Shown here: in pieces, positions 1 to 12,111 of the stretch | How positions within the stretch are numbered: the stretch's first letter is position 1 | Layout: every line of letters starts with the position of its first letter | Source of the DNA: Phascolarctos cinereus | Taxonomy: Eukaryota; Chordata; Mammalia; Diprotodontia; Phascolarctidae | Direction: 5' to 3' | DNA length: 64,000 bases | Assembly: GCF_002099425.1 (NCBI RefSeq) | Contig: NW_018344165.1 | Location: 62,001-126,000, forward strand | The notes under the pieces: generated by a model | Seen by the model: only the letters and a program-made list of their open reading frames with translations | What the model was told of the DNA's origin: nothing | Databases searched by the model: none | Translations under genes and position numbers: made by a program

Positions 1-300
1 CCCAATCCTGGGGTGCTCAGGTGTTCCCCTTAGGCAGAATGAATCCAGGTCTGTCCTTTGATATTGATGCATGCACTATGGTTGGCTGATCCAGGGTGCC
101 AGCTAAGATATCAATGGGAAGATGAGAAGTACAAAATCTTGCAGACCCTGAGGCAAGCTCACAAGGTCCTCCTCAGAGAGGTGGGGAAGGGGACCTAGCC
201 AAGGCCAAGGACCCTCCTTCCTCTTCAGGCAGTTCCTCCTTAGGAATATCCTACAAAGCTTCCCTTGTTCCGTTTTCTGAAAATCAAGTTCTTCTCAACT
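1..300. other. unassigned, single-copy-looking DNA
   Basis: I see no repeat, reading frame or RNA gene that I recognise in this stretch. Confidence 0.4.
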
Positions 301-1164
301 CATTTGATAATTTTTATTTTTTTAATTAAATTTTATTTTTGTTACATTTTAAGTTGCAAACTGTCTCCCTCCTTCCCTCTCCACCTCACGTTAGAGAAGG
401 CCACCATTTGACACAGATTTATAAATATATAAAACCATAGTATGGATACTTCTATTTATCAGTTCTTTCTCTGCAGGTGGATAGCATCTTCATAGGTCCT
501 TTATCGTTGATTTGAATATTTATGACATTTAGAATAGCTTAGTTGTTCACAGTTCTTATTTGAACAATATTGCTATTACTGTATCCAGTGACTCCTTGGT
601 TCTGCTCATTTCACTCTTCATTACTCTTTGCAGGTCTTTCCATGTTTTTCTAAAATCAACCAGTTCATCATTTCTTAAAGAACAGTAGTATTCCATCACA
701 ATCATATACCAGAACTTGTTCAGCCATTCCCCAATTGATGGGCATTCCTTTAATTTCTAATTTTTGCCAGCACAAAGAGAGCTGCTATAAACATTCCAGA
801 ACATAAAGGTTCTTTTCTTTTTTACCTGATCACCTTGGGAAACATACCTAAAAGTTGTATTGCAGGGTCAAAGGATATACACAGTTTCGTAACTCTTTGA
901 GCATAATTCCAGAATGCTTTCCAAAATGGTTGGATCAGTTCACAGTTCTACCAACAGTGTATTAATATCCCAATTTTTCCATATCCTCTCCAACATTTGT
1001 CATTTCCCCCTTCTATCATTTTAACCAATCTGATAGGTGTGAGATGGTTTTTTAATATGCATTTCTCCGGTAATGATTTAGACCATGTTTTCATGTAACT
1101 ATAGATAATTTTGATTTCTTTGTTGAAAAAATGCTGTTCATGTTCTTCAACATTTGATAATTTT
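301..1164 (-). mobile_element. 5'-truncated L1 (3' UTR end) with target-site duplication
   Basis: Read on the plus strand this is the antisense of a therian L1 3' end: phrases such as ccccaattgatgggcattcc, gctgctataaacattc, tctgataggtgtgagatgg and atgcatttctc occur in the usual order. The element's A-tail shows as a T-rich run at its left edge. The 14-mer catttgataatttt occurs at 301-314 and again at 1151-1164, which fits a target-site duplication, so the copy would be about 836 bp and 5' truncated. The right copy partly resembles L1 consensus, so the exact right edge is less sure. Confidence 0.85.
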
Positions 1165-1379
1165 CAGATGATCTCTGGTCTATGGTCAAGTTTCCTGATT
1201 TTTCCAAGCAAGATTCTAGTGTAAGTGAATTCCAGTTTTTACAAGCGCCATTCTAGTTTAAAGATCTTTTGACACTTAGTCTGAGGCCTATGAGTGATTT
1301 GTTGATTCATTAAAACATAACCTCATCTCGTTAAGGAATCAAGGTTAGAATAAGGTGAGGGTGGTTTCGACTCCACGTA

Positions 1380-1545
1380 TACATATTATATTTGATTTTC
1401 TCTATATATGTTGTTTTGTTTCCAGTAGAATGTAAGCTTCTTGAGGCCAGGCATTGTTTATTTAGTTTTTGTCTTTCTATTCCCAGCACCTAGAACAGCG
1501 TCTGGCATATTGTAAGCGCTTAACAAATGTTTGTTTAATTGAATC
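1380..1545 (+). repeat. L2 LINE 3' tail
   Basis: The order 'gtaagcttcttgaggccagg', 'cccagcacctagaacag', 'ttaacaaatgtttg' is the classic end of L2. The bases before it (1165-1379) are unassigned. Confidence 0.8.
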
Positions 1546-1899
1546 CTTTCCCCTCTCCTCAAACCCTCCACATCTCCACATCACATCTGTAACTGAGTTC
1601 CTTCTTTGACTCCTTGCTTTGTTCTCAGATTATTCCATAACTGGTTCCTTCTTGGGAATGATGTCTCCCTCTTATCTTCTCTCTCCATGTCACCCCTCCC
1701 CCCTGTTTCATGTAGGACCGGACTCATTCTCCCCACTTTCTTTCTATCTGTTGCTGGGATGCCTTGATGGTGACTATCTGCCTGAACTCTCACCCACTGC
1801 TTTCTGCTACTCTGCCAGGGCCCTGAAACTCTAGCCTTCGCTTAACCAGACCTCCAAGATCACGGAACAGAGGTGTCAAACATGTGCCCTGCAGGAAGG
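1546..1899. other. unassigned pyrimidine-rich DNA
   Basis: Pyrimidine-rich on the plus strand with no recognisable gene. Short overlapping frames on both strands look like chance. Confidence 0.35.
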
Positions 1900-4455
1900 T
1901 GGAGTCCAGATGGTTAGTGAAGGCAGGGACTCACCTGAGCCCTCTCCCAAACCCCTCCTAATACCTTTCAAAATTACTTAAATTCTAGAGCAGCAGAACT
2001 CACAAAAAGACAGAGTAAAACAAATTTCCAGCCCAAGACAACTTAGAAGGTGGCAGAAAAGGTCTGTTGCACCTGGGTGAGAGTGGAGCATGGTCCAACA
2101 CAGCCCTGGCCTCAGCAAACCAGGAGTAGACCTTGAGAGGGACTGAAGCAGCAGGAGGAGCAGCAGCAGCAGCTGCTTCTGGAACTCTCAGCCTATAGAC
2201 AGTAAGGGGCTCGAACAACTGGTCAGAAGGAGATTACAGGGGTATTTTTGCTAGCACTGAAGCAAGACTCTGTTGCTGTTGCTTTACCCATACTCATATC
2301 TGGGTCGCAGTCCTGGGTGGCAGGCCCAGAGCAAGGAGGAGCACTAGCATAGCAGGGCTTGTGGTCACAGTGGAGCTAGGGACCCTCCTCACAGTTCCAG
2401 GACAGAAAAGAGTGCCTGTGGTCACTCACAGACCAGAGCACAGGCCAGGAGAGGAACAAACACTTCTCCTTAGATCATACTACTTGGAAGAACTGAAAAC
2501 TTACAGGTCTCTAGAAGTATCTCTGAAAATAGTTGCACAAAACCCCTTAAGCTTGGGACAGTGTGCCTTCCATCCTGGAAGGAGAGTCTTACTTTAACAA
2601 ACAGATAAAAGTCAGATAATAAGCTGGGAAAATGAGCAAACAATGGGAAAAAAAAAATTTGACTATAGAAAGTTATTATAGTGACAAGGAAGATCAAAAC
2701 ACACACTCAAAAGAAGAAAACAAAGTCAAAGCTCCTACATCCAAAGCCTCCAAGAAAAGTATGAATTGGTGTTAGGCTCAAAAAGGATTTTGAAAATCAA
2801 GTAAGAGAAGTAGAAGAAAAATTGGGAAAAGAAATGAGAGTGATGTGAGAAAAATCATGAAAAATGAGCCAACAGCTTGGCAAAAGAGACACACATACAC
2901 AAAATATAAAGAAAATAACAACTTAAAAAACTGACTAGGCCAAACGGTAAAAGAGGTCCAAAAAGCCAGTGAGGAAAAGAATGCATTAAAAAGCAGAATT
3001 GGCCAAATGGAAAAGGAGATCCAAAAGCTCACTGAAGAAAATAATCCCTTAAAAATTAGAATGGAGCAAATGGAAGCTCATGACTATGAGAAATCAAGAA
3101 ATTATAAAAGAAAACCAAAAGAATAAAAAAAAGAAGAAGAAGACAATGTAAAATATCTCGTTGGAAAAACAACTGACCTGAAAAATAGATCCAGGAGAAA
3201 TAATTTAAAAATTATTGGCCTACTTAAAAGCCATGATCAAAAAAAGAGCCTAGATATCATCTTTCAAGAAATTATCAAGGAAAACTATCCTGATATTCTA
3301 GAACCAAATGGTAAAATAGAAATTGAAAGAATCCACTGACTACCTCCTGAAAGAGATTCCAAAATTAAAACTGCCAGGAATATTATAGCAAAATCCCAGA
3401 GCTCCCAGATCAAGGAGAAAATATTGCAAGCAGCCATAAAGAAAAACAATTCAAGTATTATGGAAACACAATCAGGATAACACAAAATTTAACAGTTTCT
3501 ACATTAAAGGATCAGAGGCCTTGTAATATGATGTTCCAGAGGTCAAAGGAGCTAGGATTACAACCAAGAATCACCTACCTAGCAAAACTGAGTTTAATCC
3601 ATGAGGGAAAAATTAATATTTAATGAGATAGGGGAATTTCATGCATACTTGAGAAAAAAAACCCAGAGTTAAATAGAAAATTTGACTTTCAAATATAAGA
3701 TTCAAGAGAAGCACGAAAAGGTAAACAGGAAAGAGAAATCATTAAGGGATTTATTAAAGTTGACCTGCTTATATTCCTACATGGAAAGATGATATTTGTA
3801 ACTCATGAGACCTTTCTCATTGTTAGGGTAGTTAGAAGGAGCATATATAGACAGAGGACACAGGTGTGAGTTCAATATGAAGAGATGATATCTAAAAAAT
3901 AAAATTAAGGGGTGAAAGAAGAAGGTACTGGGAGAAAGAGAAAGGGAAAGGTAGAATGGGGTAAATTATGTCACATAAAACATGCATAAAAAAGCTTTTA
4001 CAGTGGAAGGGAAGGGGGGGTGAGAGAGAATGAGTGAATCTTACTCTCATCAGAATTGGCTTAAAGAAAGAAAAACATACACACTCAGTTGGGCATAGAA
4101 ATCTATCTTACCCTACAGGAGAATAGGGGGGAAGGGGCTAAGACAAGGTGAGGGCGATTGAAGAGAGGGTAGATTGGAGGAGGGAGTAATCAGAAGCAAA
4201 CACTTTCGAGGAGGGACAGGGTGAAAGAAGAGAGAGAATAGAATAAATGGGGGGGGATAAGATGGAGGGAAATATAGTCTTTCACAACATGACTATAATG
4301 CAAATGTTTTGCATGACTACACGTGTATAACCTATATAAAATTGCTTGCCTTCTCAATGAGGGTAGGTGAGGAGGGAGGAAGGATGAGAATTTGGAACTC
4401 AAAAGTTTTAAAAATAAATGTTAAAAATTGTTTTTCCATGTAACTAGGGAAAAAT
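1900..4455 (+). mobile_element. HAL1 (half-L1) retrotransposon, near full length, decayed
   Basis: HAL1 elements are L1 relatives that keep ORF1 but lack ORF2. The 5' UTR covers about 1900-2630. A decayed ORF1 starts at the ATG near 2632 (MSKQWEKKN...). It shows a lysine/glutamate-rich coiled coil, then the RNA-binding domain with RSRRNNLKIIGL, IIFQEIIKENYPDILEP and KEKILQAAIKK, and a C-terminal part with RSKELGLQPRITYLAKLS. Several in-frame stops and shifts interrupt it. A purine-rich 3' UTR (about 3750-4455) ends gggaaaaataaaat. No reverse transcriptase follows, which separates it from ordinary L1. The left edge is uncertain by tens of bases. Confidence 0.88.
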
Positions 4456-4473
4456 AAAATCCCAAATTAAAAA

Positions 4474-5062
4474 GAAAAGAAAGAGAAAGGGAGATATAGA
4501 ATGGAGTAAATTATTTCACATAAAAGTGGTAAGAAAAAGCTTTTACAGTGAAGGGGAAGAGGGGGGAGATGAGGAGGAGCGAGCAAATCTTACTGTCATC
4601 AGAATTGATTCAAAGATGGAATAACATAAATAACGCAATTGTGTATAGAAATCTATCTTACCCTACTGGAAAGTAGGAAGTAAAGGGTACAAGAGAAGAG
4701 GGGGATGATAGAAGGGAGGGCAGACTGGGGAAGGGAGTAGTCAGAAGCAAAACACTTTTGAGAAGGGACAGGGTGAAAGAGGGAGAGAATAGAATAAACA
4801 GGGAGGGAAGATGGGATGGAGGGAAATATAGTTCTCGTGGTTTTTCCCTTTTGTTCTGATTCTTCCTTCATAAGATGACTAATGTGGAAATATGTCTAAT
4901 ATGATTGTTCATATACAGCCTATATCAGATTGCATGCAGTCTTGGGGAGGAGGAGAGGAAGGAAGGATGTAGAAAAAAGTTTGGAACTCAAAATTTTACA
5001 AAAGTGAATGTTGAAAACTATTTTTACATGTAATTGGAAGAAATAAAACACTATTAAGTGGG
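4474..5062 (+). mobile_element. second HAL1 3' end, head-to-tail with the first
   Basis: This repeats the HAL1 3' UTR at about 3930-4455 block by block: 'gagaaaggga..tagaatgg', 'aagcttttacagtg', 'aaatctatcttaccctac', 'gggacagggtgaaaga', 'gatggagggaaatatag', ending aagaaataaaacactatt. It keeps a stretch near 4835-4900 that the first copy lacks, so it may be an independent 5'-truncated insertion rather than a recent duplication. Confidence 0.8.
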
Positions 5063-5454
5063 AAAAATATTTACATTTACATACTAAGAAAAATTAAAGT
5101 GAAAAATGCATCAAGGAGCCTTTTTTTTAATCATGGAAATGCATGTTATCATTTCTAAGAATTACTAAATTTTAATTGTGGGGAAAATAAATGCTTATTG
5201 ATAGATTGAAAAACAAAACAAAACAAAACATGTGCCCAAGGCCTCCTGAATGCAGCATGAGCTACACTGAAATTTAATTGGGAAGTGTTTGAAAAAAATA
5301 AAACTACAACAGAACATAGATCATATTAATATGTGGTTTTGTAAGTGCAGGAATCCTTCTGTTTGGTTTTGTGGCCGTCATTTCTATTTGAGTTGGATAA
5401 CATTGATCATGGCATCATATGTAGAATGAGACATTTGTCATCTGGACCAATCTG

Positions 5455-5535
5455 CCCAAGGTCACGCAGGAAGTGAGTAGTAAAATTAAGAGGCAAAGCC
5501 AAGTCTTATCACCCCAAAGCCTGTCTGCTGCAGCA
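5455..5535 (-). repeat. MIR-like SINE fragment
   Basis: Antisense MIR core (cccaaggtcacgcaggaagt). The flanks 5063-5454 and 5536-5639 are unassigned apart from a short (AAAAC)n run near 5213. Confidence 0.5.
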
Positions 5536-5639
5536 GTATCCTAACCCCTGTCTAAGATCTAAGGGTCTGTCTGGTTTCTGATCATCCCACCACTCTGTTG
5601 TCACCTATTGTCACTATCCCACCCCCAATAGAGCCCTAG

Positions 5640-5803
5640 CTATAACATAATCTATATGCTTTCCCCATGCCTCAATTCTTCCATGAGCTCCAAGAGGAAA
5701 GAGACAATATCTTATCAGAAGACATCAAATCTCTCCAGGGCCCATATAGTACTCTGTATACAGCAGATGCTTAATAAATGTTTTCTGAATTTGTTGAGCC
5801 CAA
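5640..5803 (+). repeat. L2 LINE 3' tail
   Basis: Contains 'gagctccaagaggaaagag' and 'cagatgcttaataaatg', the L2 3' end. Confidence 0.7.
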
Positions 5804-6134
5804 CACTAGTTTTGGTTTCTTTCTTGACCACTAACTGTTTTCTAGTCATGTGTATCCATGTACTCACATGTGTCCTGTTATATAAATACAACAAGCACTC
5901 GTGATATGCTTACTCTGTACAGATTGCACAGCTAGTTGCTGGGGAAGTTCAAAGCTTTGTTAAAACGTGTCACTTACTATCTAGATGAAGTAAGTCACAA
6001 ACAGATTATATACATGATAAGTACATTAGAGACTATTTGAAATGATTTAAGGAAGATTTCATAAAACAGGTAGCAATTGTGTTGTGCTTTAAAAAAATGG
6101 ATAGCTATTCAACGGGGGAAGAAAGGATAACATA

Positions 6135-6355
6135 GTGTTTTAAAGTTTGGGAAGCACGTCACATACATTTCCTCATTTGAGCCTCACTATCATATAAGTA
6201 CCAAAGGTATCATTGCCCCATTTTATAGATGACAAAATCGAGGCTCAGAAAGATTAACTGAATGGTCCATGGTCACATAGCTAGTAAGTGTCAGAGGCAG
6301 ATTGTCCATCCAGGTGTTCCTGATTCTAAATTCTACATTCTGTTTACAAAGTTAC
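6135..6355 (-). repeat. MIR/Ther1 SINE inside L2
   Basis: Antisense MIR with 'attgccccattttatagatg', 'acatagctagtaagtgtcag' and the expected order of blocks. Confidence 0.8.
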
Positions 6356-6931
6356 ACTTTGGGGTGGAAGATATTCTGGATGTGGGGAGCAGTGAGAATA
6401 GAAGAATGCAGGACTAAGAATTTAGTACAGAATCAGTGTGATGAGTTGTGCAGTTCAGTTAGAGTGTATGTATAGTATACAGAGGGAAATAGTATGAGAT
6501 GAGACGGGAAAGACGGAGTGGTGCCAGACTGTGGAAGGCCTTGACTTCAGGCAGAGGATTTTGAACTTTAGTTTGTAGGCAAAAAAGAGCCAGAGAAGAT
6601 CAATGAGCAAAGGAGTGATGTGGCCAGATCTCTGCCTAAGAAAGATGATTCTGACAGCATTCTGAATGATGAATTGGAAAGGGAAGGAAAAGGATACTGG
6701 ACTACTTGTTAGGGGCATTGTATCTGAAGAGAAGGGGATGGATTTGAGAAACATAGTGGAGATGGAATTGGCTAGATCTAGTAAATGACTAGTAAGAGGG
6801 AGAGTCAAAGGTGAGCCCCAATTTACAAATATGGGAGACGAGGTATATTGCGAACGCTATGGATACAAGGAGTGAAAGCAGAATTAGTAGGAGGTTTGAT
6901 GGGAATTAAATGATCTTAGTTTTAGATATGA

Positions 6932-7175
6932 CAATTTTATTGTTGTCATGTCCAACTCTTCATGACTCCACTTGGAGTTTTCTTGGCAGAGATACTGGAG
7001 TGTTTGCCATTTCCTTCTCCATCTCATTTTACAGATGAGGAAACTGAGGGAAACAGGTTTAAGTGACTTGTCCAGGGTCACATAGCTAGTAAGTATCTGA
7101 GGCTGGATTTGAACTCAGGTCTTCCTGACTCCAGGCCCAGTGTTCTATCCACTCTACCATCTAGCTGCTGCCATG
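6932..7175 (-). mobile_element. marsupial tRNA-derived SINE, long form with RTE-like tail
   Basis: Antisense long form: tail block 'ggagtttgccatttccttc'-like, then 'acagatgaggaaactgaggg', 'gtcacatagctagtaagt', ending at the reversed tRNA head 'accatctagctgctgcc'. It is inserted into a decayed minus L2. Confidence 0.88.
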
Positions 7176-7392
7176 ATGGGTCTGAGGTCCTGGTAAAGAA
7201 GTCCTGTAGGCAGTTAAAGATGCAGGTTTGGAACTTGGAAGAGAGATCAGGGTAGAGGTATTCTCTTGGGGACCACCTGTGTAGAAGTTGTAGTTGAAGC
7301 TGAGACATGAATGAAATTGCTAAAGAAGACAGTGTAGAGATAAAGGAGGGGGAGGTGCCACGCCCAGACCCTAGAGGAACAAATTACACAGT

Positions 7393-7545
7393 GGAAAGAA
7401 TAGTGGTTCTGCGGAGTTGAAGGAGCTGAGTTCAAAAGCTACCTGTGCTATTTATTAGCTGTGTGACTCCCCCCACCCCACACTGGCAAAGTAGCCTTGC
7501 TAAGCCTTAGTTCCTCATGAATAAAATGAAGGATCTTATGAACTC
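7393..7545 (+). repeat. MIR/Ther1 SINE
   Basis: Blocks 'gtggaaagaatagtgg', 'gttcaaaagctacctgtgct', 'attagctgtgtgac' and 'cctcatgaataaaatgaa' follow MIR order. Confidence 0.7.
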
Positions 7546-8504
7546 CTTAAAGGCTGAGAAGGAAGACCTTATAGGGGTCAGAGAAGGAATGGTTTAAGAG
7601 TTAAGAGACAGAAAAGCCTCTGATGCAGAGGGAGAGGTGAAAAGATCTATAGAAAGGACACAAAGTTGAGGGTTGAAGAAAGGTCATTTCAGATGGGGCA
7701 ATTAGAAGGATATTGATGACTTCCAAGAATGAAATTTTCATAGAATGGTGGAGGAAGAAGCCCTATCATGGAAGATGGGGGAGGGAGCAGTTGGTGAGGA
7801 AGTATGTTTTCAGAAACTTGGCCATGAAAGGGAGGAGCAGGATGGGCTAGAGATGGATGGGACAGAAGGGTCTTGGTTTATTTGAGGGCAGGGTTGTTTG
7901 GGGAGGCTTGAATGTGTTTGTAGACAGATGGAAAGAAGCCAATAGAAGAGAAAGAAATGATAGTTGAAGCAAAGCACCTAAACTTTGACGTTACTGGCTA
8001 ATTGGCAAGAAGGTCTAACTTTGTCCTTCCAGTCTCTTGGAAGGCATAAAACCCAAGTAGGGAGAGGCCTTTTAGCTGGCCTGCAAATAACATCCTAAAG
8101 CACAGAGAACTTCCATTTATTTCTGTCTTTTCCAGTTAAGATTCTCCCAGGGAATTTGGTTCTAAAGGCTCTCAGTCTTCCATCTGAAATGTCTTTTCCT
8201 AAGTGATATTCGACATGGCTGTTCACTTTAAGGGCACTATAAAGATCAGTGTTTATTCTGCTTCCTGGAGTTCAAAGAACTCATTTCTCCCTATGAAAAC
8301 AAGTCTACTTTATTAAGATAGATAGATGGCATCGTGGTTGGGTATAACTCAATGTGTGGCTCTTCCTTTAAGCCTTCCTTAAAGGGGTTATTCTTCCTCA
8401 TTTCTTAGGACATTCAGCTCTTCTCTGAGGCTCTAGGGCTAATGCTCTCAATAAAATTCAACCAACAATTATTAAATACCAATTGTGTGTGAGGCATGAG
8501 GAAG
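7546..8504. other. purine-rich decayed DNA, possibly 5' part of a minus L2
   Basis: No gene seen. The 7546-7960 part is purine-rich and could be antisense L2 upstream sequence; 7960-8504 is unassigned. Confidence 0.3.
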
Positions 8505-8685
8505 GACACAAAGCATATGACCCAGAGGACCTGGCTTCAAATCCAACTTCCAAAGATTACTACCCCTGTGACCTTCAGAAGTTACTTAACCTCCCTAAAT
8601 CTCAGTTTTCTCCCCAATAAAGCAAAGGGATTGAACTAGATGGCCCTGGGGCTTTCTTTTAACTCAAGATCTGTGATGTTATGAA
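8505..8685 (+). repeat. MIR/Ther1 SINE
   Basis: Contains 'gaggacctggcttcaaatcc', 'cctccctaaatctcag' and the 'gaactagatggcc' tail typical of marsupial MIR-like copies. Confidence 0.7.
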
Positions 8686-8728
8686 AATATCTCCTAAGTT
8701 AGGAGGGAAACATTGCACATACACATAG

Positions 8729-8730
<2 letters not shown>

Positions 8731-8763
<33 letters not shown>
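8731..8763. repeat. (CA)n microsatellite
   Basis: Sixteen uninterrupted CA units follow a short imperfect leader. Confidence 0.95.
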
Positions 8764-8765
<2 letters not shown>

Positions 8766-8859
8766 TATTGCTATAACCCTCTCTCTAATTTGGCTGCCTG
8801 TGAGGGGTCATTCCATACACCTGCTACAATATTATTACAAAATAGGACATGAGGGCACA

Positions 8860-10190
8860 AGAGACACAAAACGGTGCTATGATAGCTAGGAAAACTTCAT
8901 GTAGGAACTGGCATTTAATTTTGGTCTTGAAAAATGAATGCAATTTTGAAAGGCAGAACTGGGGGTGGGAGGTTGGGAATAGCATGAGCAAAGAGGAATA
9001 GTAGCAACTGGTAGAAAGTGACTGAAAAACAATTTAGTAAGCACTAAATACAAAAGCACACACAGTTCCTACCCTTGAATATTTTATATTCTTATGGAGG
9101 AAACAGCACAAGCAGAGGAGGGGTTGGCTAGCCAGGGAGGAATATTTTGGTTTGAAAAATTATATGGATGGTGAGTGGAACCATAGGGGAATAGGTTGAT
9201 GAATCTTTTCCAGGAGCAATGACAGAATTGATTTGATTATGGTTCGAGAACCTGGGGAGTGGGAAGTGGTGGTGATGAGGTATGTGGGGGGGGAGGGGAA
9301 TCAGGAAAGCCATGTAGCAAAGCTTTTGAGAATGAGGCAAATTGGCTATTAGGAAGCTGGACAAGAAGTAGGTAACTACGGTGAACACCAATCAGTTTAG
9401 CAAGGACTCAGTGTGGGTGGTTCAGGAGAAAAAAGGATTTCGTTCTCTGGGGCATGGTTGATGGTCCAGGTGGCAATTTCAGTGATACCTCTGAAACATT
9501 GGATCAGGAGTCAGAAGACCTAGGTTTGAACCTTGGCCCTGCTTCTTACCACTTATGTAACCATGAGTAAGTTACCTGATATCTTGGGTTCTCATTTTCC
9601 CTGTCTGTAAACTGAAGAGGTTAGACTCAATGGTTTCTAGGCTCCAAATAAAGTTCTGAATCATATGCTTGAATACTAGGCTCCAAAGGGCAGGTAACAC
9701 CAATATACAGGGTATGTTTAAGGGATGGTGAATTGCCTAGTTTGGCTGTAGGATAGGATATGTTACAGGGAGCACTGGGAGGGCATGTTGAAAAGGTAGA
9801 TGAGAACCAGATTATCCTGGATCTTGAATGACAGACGGAGTTTGGGCTTTACTCTGTAAGCCACAGCGAGCCACAGAAGATGTGACAACAAAGGAATAAC
9901 ATGATCAAAGTGATAAATCTCCTTTTGGGTGCTGAAGGCATAGGAGCTGAGAAAGGGTAGGAGTGGGGAGGATGCATTGGATTGTACATGTAAAGATTCC
10001 AGGAAGAAAGTATGTGAGTAGCACCCCAAGAAAGGCTAAGGTGCCTGGGGTTTTAAACTACCACAAGCATCCACTTAAGCTCTTAAGTCTGTTGACTTAT
10101 GGTGGTGGCTGGGAGAGAAAGAAGTTACGGCATTTTAAGGAAGGGTCTAACATTAGGGAACGCTGTGGGGCTCCAATTGAAGGCAAATAA
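8860..10190 (-). mobile_element. L2 LINE, minus strand, fragmented
   Basis: Antisense L2 blocks: 'ggaactggcatttaatttt' and 'agcatgagcaaagaggaat' at 8880-9000, a tail start near 9030, then 'ggatcttgaatgacagac' and 'aaaggaataacatgatcaaa' at 9815-9910. Interrupted by a MIR at about 9495-9670. Confidence 0.6.
9495..9670 (+). repeat. MIR/Ther1 SINE inside L2
   Basis: 'ggatcaggagtcagaagacc', 'gtaagttacctgatatctt' and 'aactgaagaggttagact' follow MIR order. Confidence 0.7.
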
Positions 10191-10199
10191 ATAAGTAAT

Positions 10200-10420
10200 T
10201 CTATTAACTGAATGATTGGGTTACAGAGTCATTATCTGGTCTGCTTCAGAGGCTTAATGTGTCGACCTCAGCAAAAAATGGGATCCTGGGGGATGCTGGC
10301 CATTTTGACCTCCTATTTTGTAAATTGTGTTATTTCCCCAGAGTAATTACCCAAATTCACTTATCAATGCAAATGACTCCAAGAGGTTGCAGTTCCAACC
10401 ACTGCCTATTACCATTTACT
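10200..10420. other. unique DNA, possible conserved non-coding element
   Basis: No repeat recognised. AT-rich with TAATTAC and octamer-like ATGCAAAT motifs (about 10338 and 10366). The functional idea is inference only. Confidence 0.25.
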
Positions 10421-10619
10421 TAGGTTGTTCTCCCTTCTGACTTAGTAGGAACGTTAAAGTCTCCACCTCCAAGGTAGGGGCCTTGGCCTGGGGCATAGGA
10501 AGGTGCCAGTGTCTGGAGGACCTGGAAACTCCCAGCACAGGAAGGGAAAGAATCAGTGAACACTTCAAATGAGTCCTTCTGGGGGACACATCCTTCCTGA
10601 GGCAGGTAAAGCTGGAAGC

Positions 10620-10740
10620 TAAGAAGCCTGAATCTCAGCTCTGGCTCTGCTGGTGACTCATTGTGGAACCTTAAAGAAGTCACTTTTTATCTCTGGGCCT
10701 CCATTTCTCCCACTATTAAATGAGTGGATTACACTGTTGC
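10620..10740 (+). repeat. MIR-like SINE fragment
   Basis: 'gctctggctctgctggtgac', 'tctctgggcctccatttctc' and 'ttaaatgagtggatta' match the middle of MIR. Confidence 0.65.
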
Positions 10741-10857
10741 TGTTGGTGTGTGTTCTCTTCCAGGGCTAACACAGTCTGTGTGTTTGCAGGTCTATGGCTA
10801 AGGGCCAAAGGGATGATAGAAACTCTAAGTGCTATTTGGGAGTCCTAAGGAAGGGAA

Positions 10858-11115
10858 GGGGTAGCTAGGTGGTGCAGTGGACAGAGTGCCGGGCCTGTAG
10901 TCAGGAAGACTCATCTTCCTGAGTTCAAATCCAGGCTCAGACACTAACTAGCTGTGTGACCCTGGGCAAGTCATTTAACACTGTTTGTCTCAGTGTCTCA
11001 TCTATAAAATGAGCTGGAGAAGGAAATCATAAATCATTCCAGTGCCTTTGCCAACAAAACCCCAAATGGGGTCATGAAGAGTCAGACAGAACTGAAATGA
11101 CTGAATAAGAACAAA
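10858..11115 (+). mobile_element. marsupial tRNA-derived SINE, long form
   Basis: Head 'ggggtagctaggtggtgcag', B-box region 'gagttcaaatcc', core 'tagctgtgtgaccctgggca', then the tail 'atgagctggagaaggaaat' to 'gaactgaaatgactgaataa', which resembles an RTE-type LINE end. Confidence 0.9.
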
Positions 11116-11286
11116 AAGGGGAAGATCTCCATTGGTCAAAGAACCAAGGGAAGCAGTCTCTATTGGAGGAGTGTGAGGCACTGTGACATGGGAGGGAAGA
11201 TATCTTTTGTCCTTATCATCAGCAAGGCTTTTGGATTAATCAGGCAGCCTTGCAAAGAAATATAGACCAGAAATCACATATGTACA

Positions 11287-11446
11287 AAACTTTAGGGGCA
11301 GCTAGGTGGTATAGTGGATAGAGCACCAGCCCTGGAGTCTAAAGGACCTGTGTTCAAATCTAGCCTCAGATGCTTACTAGCTGTGTGACCCTGGGCAAGT
11401 CACTTAATGCCAATTGACAAAATAAAAAAGAAAAGAAACTTTAGGG
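11287..11446 (+). mobile_element. marsupial tRNA-derived SINE, short form, with target duplication
   Basis: Opens ggggcagctaggtgg and ends in an A-rich tail after 'caagtcacttaatgccaatt'. The 11-mer aaactttaggg is present at 11287-11297 and 11436-11446, consistent with L1-type integration. Confidence 0.9.
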
Positions 11447-11449
11447 CAA

Positions 11450-12110
11450 TCTTTGACACAATTATTCATTTTCTTCTTGGCTTTAGGGGTGGGCCCAACC
11501 TAAGACTTTATGTGGTTAAAGTCACTACTGAGGAGTTTCAACCTGAGCTGTAATTTCTGGTCTTGCTACTTAAATTAGTCATCCATTGCCTCTCCTCTCC
11601 TCTCCCTTCTCTCTTTTTCTATACCTTTCTCCCCTCTCTCTCTGTTACTACAACCAGAAAGGTTTGACAGTGGGTGGGTGGGGGGCAAGAAGGCAACAGC
11701 CTCTAACAGTCACCCTGAAAAGGACACCGACTCTCCCACCGTGAGGCTGCCTGGAATGACATTCAAATCCCATGAAGGCCCAGGACAGCGGATGGTATTT
11801 AAGTGTGGGCCACAATGTTGCAGGACAGATCTGTCTAGGTTGGAAGGAGGGAGAAAGAGATAGCTGGGTGAAATCTCCTCAGGAAAGAACAGGGACAACT
11901 TGCATTCCCTGATCAAATTTTCCTGTGTATTTATGTTTATGTTCTTTTGCATTATGTATATTCTTGGGAAAGTTTTCCAAGGTTTTAGGCACAAAATTCA
12001 CTAAAGGGCTGGGCAGCATTATCTCTGTGACGTGAAGGGCCACATCTTCTGAGACCTTTCCTATTCTCTCTGGTGAGCCTATATCCACTTTCTGACCTCT
12101 TTCCTCCGAA
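11450..12110. other. unassigned DNA
   Basis: A pyrimidine-rich run lies at 11585-11645; the rest looks single copy. Short open frames at 11678-11994 show no family I know. Confidence 0.35.
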
Positions 12111-12111
12111 C

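Larger units (their letters stand above)
5885..7335 (-). mobile_element. L2 LINE, minus strand, interrupted by MIR and SINE
   Basis: Plus-strand reading gives the antisense of L2 ORF2: 'ggaaggccttgacttcagg', 'aggagtgatgtggccagat', 'gatgattctgacagcattct', then, after the SINE, 'ctgtaggcagttaaagatgc'. The L2 start-of-tail signature appears near 5885-5960. Decay is heavy and no usable frame remains. Confidence 0.7.

Noticed and set aside
6455-6808. 117-codon minus frame
   Set aside because: Coding strand of a decayed L2.
11287-11446. tRNA gene suggested by A- and B-box words
   Set aside because: The head is tRNA-derived but is followed by SINE body and A-tail; there is no cloverleaf acceptor stem. 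The same holds for all other SINE copies.
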